Source: Candidatus Accumulibacter aalborgensis
Lineage (GTDB): Bacteria > Pseudomonadota > Gammaproteobacteria > Burkholderiales > Rhodocyclaceae
Assembly: GCF_900089955.1 (NCBI RefSeq)
Contig: NZ_FLQX01000110.1
Location: 1-58,033, forward strand
Reading direction: 5' to 3'
Length of the DNA: 58,033 bases
Positions within the stretch are counted from its first letter, which is position 1, and each line of letters starts with the position of its first letter. The notes under the pieces were generated by a model. That model saw only the letters and a program-made list of their open reading frames with translations. It was not told the origin of the DNA and did not search any database. A program made the translations under genes and the position numbers. Below are positions 54,795 through 58,033 of this stretch, one piece after another.

Positions 54795-55583
54795 ATGTTG
54801 CGACCATTGCTGATCCTCGTACCCCTGCTCTCGGCGCTCGCCCCGGCGCAGGCGGCGCAATCCGCCTGCGAGCGCAGCAGTCCGGCGCATACCGTCGCCC
54901 TCGTCGAGCTATACACGTCGGAGGGCTGCAACAGTTGCCCTCCCGCCGACCGCTGGCTGAGTTCGCTCCTCTCGCGGCACGATTCGACGCGAGTGCTGCC
55001 CCTGTCACTGCACGTCGACTACTGGGACTACATCGGCTGGAGTGATCCATTCGCGCAGGCGCAGTTCAGCGAACGTCAGCGCCGCCTCGCCGGTGGCGCG
55101 ACGATCTACACGCCTGAAGTTTTCGTTTCCGCGCGCGAGCTGCGCGGTTGGCGCGACGCCGACAACGTCGAGCGCTGGCTGCGCGAGGTCAATGGTCAGC
55201 CGGCGCGCGCCGGCATCACGCTGGCCATGCACGCGGGCGAGCCGCAAAGTCTGGTTGCCGAGGCGCGCTTCAGCCTGCCGGCTGAGGCACAGCGCAGATC
55301 GGGCCTGCAGGGCGTACTGGTGCTTTATGAAGACGGGCTCGTTTCGAGCGTGAGTCGCGGCGAGAACCGGGGCGTCACGCTGCAGCACGAGCACGTCGTG
55401 CGCCAGTGGCTGCCGCTGCCGCTCAAGTCGGAGCCAGGCGCCCAGGTCCTGAAGCGGACGCTGTGGTTGGCGCCAGGCTGGAAGACCGCAAACCTCGGGA
55501 TGGCGGCTTTTGTCCAGGATCTGCGCACGGGCGAAGTTCTGCAGGCCGTTTCCTTGCCGGCGTGTGCGCCGGCTGAGACGTGA
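54795..55583 (+). CDS. DUF1223 family secreted thioredoxin-fold protein
   Basis: 262-residue exported protein. Signal peptide about 1-20 (LLSALAPAQAAQ). DUF1223 signature VELYTSEGCNSCPPADRWL, with Cys45 and Cys48 in a redox-type CNSC, then HVDYWDYIGWSDPFA. Biochemical role not established, probably thiol-redox in the periplasm. ATG 54795 with GGGAGG upstream. Separated from the previous gene by 112 bp. Confidence 0.88.
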   Translation: MLRPLLILVPLLSALAPAQAAQSACERSSPAHTVALVELYTSEGCNSCPPADRWLSSLLSRHDSTRVLPLSLHVDYWDYIGWSDPFAQAQFSERQRRLAGGATIYTPEVFVSARELRGWRDADNVERWLREVNGQPARAGITLAMHAGEPQSLVAEARFSLPAEAQRRSGLQGVLVLYEDGLVSSVSRGENRGVTLQHEHVVRQWLPLPLKSEPGAQVLKRTLWLAPGWKTANLGMAAFVQDLRTGEVLQAVSLPACAPAET

Positions 55584-55596
55584 CCGTGAATCACGG

Positions 55597-55630
55597 GGTC
55601 TGGAAATCCCAAATGAGGGACTTCCAGACC
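55597..55630. terminator. Hairpin terminator after the DUF1223 gene
   Basis: GGTCTGGAAATCCC (55597-55610) pairs with GGGACTTCCAGACC (55617-55630) with one mismatch and a 6-nt loop. It lies 14 nt beyond the stop and closes the co-directional run that starts at the bufferin genes. No T-run. Confidence 0.65.
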
Positions 55631-56090
55631 TGACCGTCCCGCCCTGCTCGCACTCGCTGCTCATCGGCCAGAGCTCACGCCTGATCCGGATGGGACAAGT
55701 CGCCAGTGTCGGCTTTGCAGAAGCAGCGTTCAACGAGTACTATCGGCCAGGAAGAGACGGTGAAGAAGTTTCCCGAAAGCAGTCTTGAAGCGGCTTGAGT
55801 GTATGCTATAAACATAGTCTACGAAGTGCCGCTTTTCACGATTCTTTGATACTGTATAGAACCAACACACATCGGGCGCAGAGCCTGCTGCGGTAAAGCT
55901 TCGAGCGTTCCGAGCGACGCCGAGTTGGTGAGCGGGCGCAGGAGTTATGGGCAAACTGCTCCCGATAACAAAGTTGACCCAGCGCTTTCGGAGCGGCAGA
56001 TAAGCGCTATTGGGCGTCGTAGGCTCCACACTGCTCGAATCCCGTTGATGATCATCCTGGCTCGATTGAGCTTTGTCCGAGGAGCTCTGA
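55631..56090. other. Non-coding stretch before the cassette genes
   Basis: About 460 bp without a supported gene; a few short frames lack start signals. A locally AT-rich part at about 55795-55870 differs from the neighbourhood and may hold a promoter or mark foreign DNA. I found no integron integrase, attI or attC in it. Confidence 0.5.
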
Positions 56091-56891
56091 ATGAACAACG
56101 TACCACCAACGATACTTCTCACTGGCGCGACAGGTGGCATCGGCCGAGCAGTCGCCGAGCGCTTGGCTGGCGCTGGATACTCGCTCATTCTTGCGGCTCG
56201 CAACGCCGACAAGCTACAGGCGCTCGCCTCTGAGTTGGGGAGCCTCTTTCCCGACGCTGGCGCTTACTCTTGGATCAGCGTCGACATGACACGTGACGAC
56301 TCTGTCGAGTCATTCTCGACAGAGCTCACGGCGAGAAGTCTGTTCCTGCATGGCGCTGTCTTGATGCCACCGCAAGATCCGCCAACGAACGACCCCTTCC
56401 CAAGTAGTGATAGATGGCGCGAGATTCTGCAGAACAGTTTTATCGGGCCGCTGGCATTGCTCAAAGCTGCCATCGCGACGATGCAGCCCGACCCTGCGAA
56501 CGGCAAGCGATGCAAGATCGTGATCATCTCGGGTATGTCCTCAGTCCAGGTCTTGGGCCACTACGCCTCCAGTAACGTCATCCGCTGTGCCTGGCTGGCC
56601 GAGGCCAAGACGCTGGCATTCGCGCTGGGTGAGCGAGGCGTCCACGTGAACACGCTTTCCCTCGGCGGCACGCTCACGCCGGGCTACGCAGCCTCACTCG
56701 AGCGGCGAGCCGCCAGCGCCGGAGTGAGTGTCGAGCAGCGTCTTGCAGATGAAACAGACAACATCCCCTTGAAGAAGTATGGGTCGCCGAAAGAGGTCGC
56801 CGCCGCGGTGGAAGGATTGCTTTCAGCGCTCTCGGATCACATGACCGGGGTAAACATCTTGCACGACGGCGGATTCACCAGAGCCTACTGA
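56091..56891 (+). CDS. Divergent short-chain dehydrogenase-like protein (cassette gene)
   Basis: 266 residues with an SDR Rossmann fold: TGATGGIG (11-18), then the usual helical pattern and C-terminal [14 protein letters not shown]. Three classical positions deviate: NNAG is replaced by LHGAV, and the YxxxK lysine is Asn (YASSN, Tyr158, Asn162). It probably binds a nucleotide but may lack classical dehydrogenase activity, or be a regulatory or epimerase-like relative. Ribosome binding site GAGGAG just upstream. It is followed 54 bp later by an attC-like site, suggesting that it is an integron cassette gene. Confidence 0.8.
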   Translation: MNNVPPTILLTGATGGIGRAVAERLAGAGYSLILAARNADKLQALASELGSLFPDAGAYSWISVDMTRDDSVESFSTELTARSLFLHGAVLMPPQDPPTNDPFPSSDRWREILQNSFIGPLALLKAAIATMQPDPANGKRCKIVIISGMSSVQVLGHYASSNVIRCAWLAEAKTLAFALGERGVHVNTLSLGGTLTPGYAASLERRAASAGVSVEQRLADETDNIPLKKYGSPKEVAAAVEGLLSALSDHMTGVNILHDGGFTRAY

Positions 56892-56945
56892 TGCCAAGTC
56901 GCCACACCTCTGCCGGTTGGGTCGCCGAATCTGATGCCTGGGCGA

Positions 56946-57003
56946 CGCCGAACCACATGTTCCAGCGGACTGCCTACGGCAGTCGCTGAACACGAACGTT
57001 TGG
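56946..57003 (+). other. attC: Integron attC-like site 1
   Basis: Left core GCCGAAC (56946-56952) and right core GTTTGGC (56997-57003), complementary apart from one wobble; the match extends to 10 bp. Inside, TTC-C-AGCG-G-ACTGCC (56959-56973) pairs with GGCAGTCGCTGAA (56977-56989), leaving two unpaired bases, the hallmark of folded attC sites. Spacers of 6 and 7 nt on the two sides are the same as in site 2. The right core deviates from GTTRRRY at one base. Confidence 0.75.
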
Positions 57004-57024
57004 CGTCCCGATGGTAGGCAACTC

Positions 57025-57930
57025 ATGCTGAGCGCTTTCAAAAAATTCTTCGATGGTAGGTCACCAGCACTGGTGATCGCTTTGGGTCTCACGCTCCTGG
57101 CTTCCATCGGGACACTCGATCATCTCACGGGGTTCGAGCTTTCGTTGTCCATTTTCCACCTCCTGCCCATAGTGCTTGTCACGTGGTACACGCGGTCATG
57201 GATAGGCTATTTCTTCTGTGGCCTTGCCGCAATGGTTGGGCTGCTTGTTGACCACGCCTCCGGCCATACCTATAGCAGCGCGCTCACCCCTTACTGGAAT
57301 ACTGGCGTCCGACTCGGCGTTTTTCTTATGACTTCGAAGCTTCTCATTCAATTGAAAGCGAGTCTGAAGCACGAACAGGTTTTGGCAAGTACGGATGGTC
57401 TGACCGGACTCTTGAATGCGCGGGCTTTCAAGGATCTTTCTGGTCACCTGTTAGAGGTGGCAGAACGTTACCAGCGTCCGGCAGTTTTGGGGTTTATCGA
57501 CATTGACGATTTCAAAGCGGTAAACGACACATCAGGTCACTCGGAAGGGGACCGAGTTCTGAAGACTGTCGCGAACGCATTAACCGGAAGTGTTCGCACC
57601 ACTGATGTCGTAGGTCGACTGGGGGGCGATGAATTCGCCATTCTTTTGCCGGAGGCCGACTATGCAGACGCCCAGACAATGTTCCGTAGAGTTCGCGATG
57701 AGTTGGCGCGGGAGAGCGCCGACAATGGCTGGCCGATTGGCTTCAGCATAGGGGTTGCGGTTTTTCCTCGTGTTCCTTCCTCCATCGACGAAGCGATGAA
57801 GATTGCCGACCAGCTCATGTATCGTGTCAAGACAGCCGGCAAAAACGGCATAGTCTATGAAGAACACGCTGGGTGTCGTGAGAACGATGAACAAGCGGTT
57901 CCAGCGGACGGCGCTTCGCGCCGCCGCTGA
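57025..57930 (+). CDS. Membrane diguanylate cyclase (GGDEF) in an integron-like cassette
   Basis: 301 residues. Three to four membrane helices fill residues about 12-110 (a MASE-like membrane sensor without a clear family), then a GGDEF domain (about 120-285). Active site RLGGDEF (198-204); inhibitory I-site RTTD (191-194). It would make cyclic di-GMP. The last 15 codons run into attC site 2, and its stop lies inside that site, as is common in integron cassettes. ATG 57025; ribosome binding site is weak (ATGGTAGG region). Confidence 0.88.
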   Translation: MLSAFKKFFDGRSPALVIALGLTLLASIGTLDHLTGFELSLSIFHLLPIVLVTWYTRSWIGYFFCGLAAMVGLLVDHASGHTYSSALTPYWNTGVRLGVFLMTSKLLIQLKASLKHEQVLASTDGLTGLLNARAFKDLSGHLLEVAERYQRPAVLGFIDIDDFKAVNDTSGHSEGDRVLKTVANALTGSVRTTDVVGRLGGDEFAILLPEADYADAQTMFRRVRDELARESADNGWPIGFSIGVAVFPRVPSSIDEAMKIADQLMYRVKTAGKNGIVYEEHAGCRENDEQAVPADGASRRR

Positions 57931-57945
57931 ACCGGGACGTTGAGC
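57886..57945 (+). other. attC: Integron attC-like site 2
   Basis: Left core GATGAAC (57886-57892) and right core GTTGAGC (57939-57945), the latter a perfect GTTRRRY. Inside, GGTTC-C-AGCGG-A-CGGCGC pairs with GCGCCGCCGCTGAACC (57918-57933) around a TTC loop, again with two unpaired bases. The 6-nt and 7-nt spacers match site 1. The end of the GGDEF gene lies within it. Confidence 0.78.
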
Positions 57946-58033
57946 GGCCGCTTTGCAAAGCCCGGAGTGACCGCCTGTTACGTCGCGCGGTGATTCAGAC
58001 TGTTTGGCGCAAGCTGTTCGAGGCTGAGACAGA
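57946..58033. other. Start of a possible next cassette, cut by window end
   Basis: 88 bp after attC site 2. GTTTGGCGC occurs at 58001-58009 and resembles the right core of site 1, but the TTCC-type hairpin that should precede it is absent. No gene start is visible. Confidence 0.3.

Noticed and set aside
55730-56212. Minus-strand 160-codon frame near the cassette region
   Set aside because: No start signal, overlaps the SDR gene start, and its residue composition is unlike a folded protein.
58001-58009. Third attC site at the right edge
   Set aside because: Only the GTTTGGC-type core is seen; the folded stem with TTCC and its partner is missing in the preceding bases.

Overview
The window reads as a high-GC chromosomal stretch of a Gram-negative betaproteobacterium. 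The evidence is a Rieske/cytochrome b/cytochrome c1 operon followed directly by sspA and sspB, an rpoH gene with a CIRCE operator, a lipid A-type acyltransferase, a PEP-CTERM protein and periplasmic c-type cytochromes. Rhodocyclales, possibly near 'Candidatus Accumulibacter', is my best guess; this is inference from gene content only. No rRNA, tRNA or CRISPR array was recognised.

Layout. 1-7.6 kb: a CheB/CheR fusion cut off at the left edge, a CsbD stress protein, an Anbu proteasome-like protease with a transglutaminase partner, a MacAB-like ABC export operon and a PEP-CTERM protein. 7.8-17 kb: an inverted pair of REP-like repeats, then a five-gene operon of four di-haem c-type cytochromes plus a lipoprotein. 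17-25 kb: a Uma2 nuclease containing a 36-bp perfect palindrome, a carbamoyltransferase, an acyltransferase, a TIR-methyltransferase fusion, an ATP/ADP-translocase-like carrier and a Tat-exported oxidoreductase. 25-31 kb: citrate synthase, and an operon of half an aldehyde dehydrogenase, a D-2-hydroxyacid dehydrogenase and modABC. 31-35.7 kb: petABC, sspA, sspB and a MazF-type toxin-antitoxin pair with its promoter and operator. 35.7-44 kb: a sensor diguanylate cyclase, a RelE-like/UvrD/ankyrin fusion, a membrane spermidine-synthase-like protein and rpoH under CIRCE control. 44-55.6 kb: a sensor gene and a DUF692 gene truncated head-to-head, then the rest of a bufferin (copper-buffering RiPP) locus and a co-directional run of SDR, GMC oxidoreductase, glucosidase, aquaporin, DoxX/NDH-2-like and DUF1223 genes. 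55.9-58 kb: two gene cassettes, each followed by an integron attC-like site.

How the parts relate. The four cytochromes probably form one extracytoplasmic redox pathway of unknown substrate. The bufferin genes (precursor with four cysteines, DUF692 enzyme, DUF2063 partner, DoxX protein) would make and export a metal-binding peptide, but the DUF692 gene has lost its 5' end. Several genes carry clean truncations or internal deletions: cheB/R at about 60, the half-ALDH at 30169, bufB/sensor at about 45188, glucosidase at about 51450 and NDH-2 at about 54280. This is either genuine decay and rearrangement or an assembly problem, and it should be settled before these genes are interpreted.

The most interesting candidates are the TIR-methyltransferase fusion, the RelE-UvrD-ankyrin fusion, the multi-cytochrome operon, the altered bufferin locus and the integron cassette pair at the right end.
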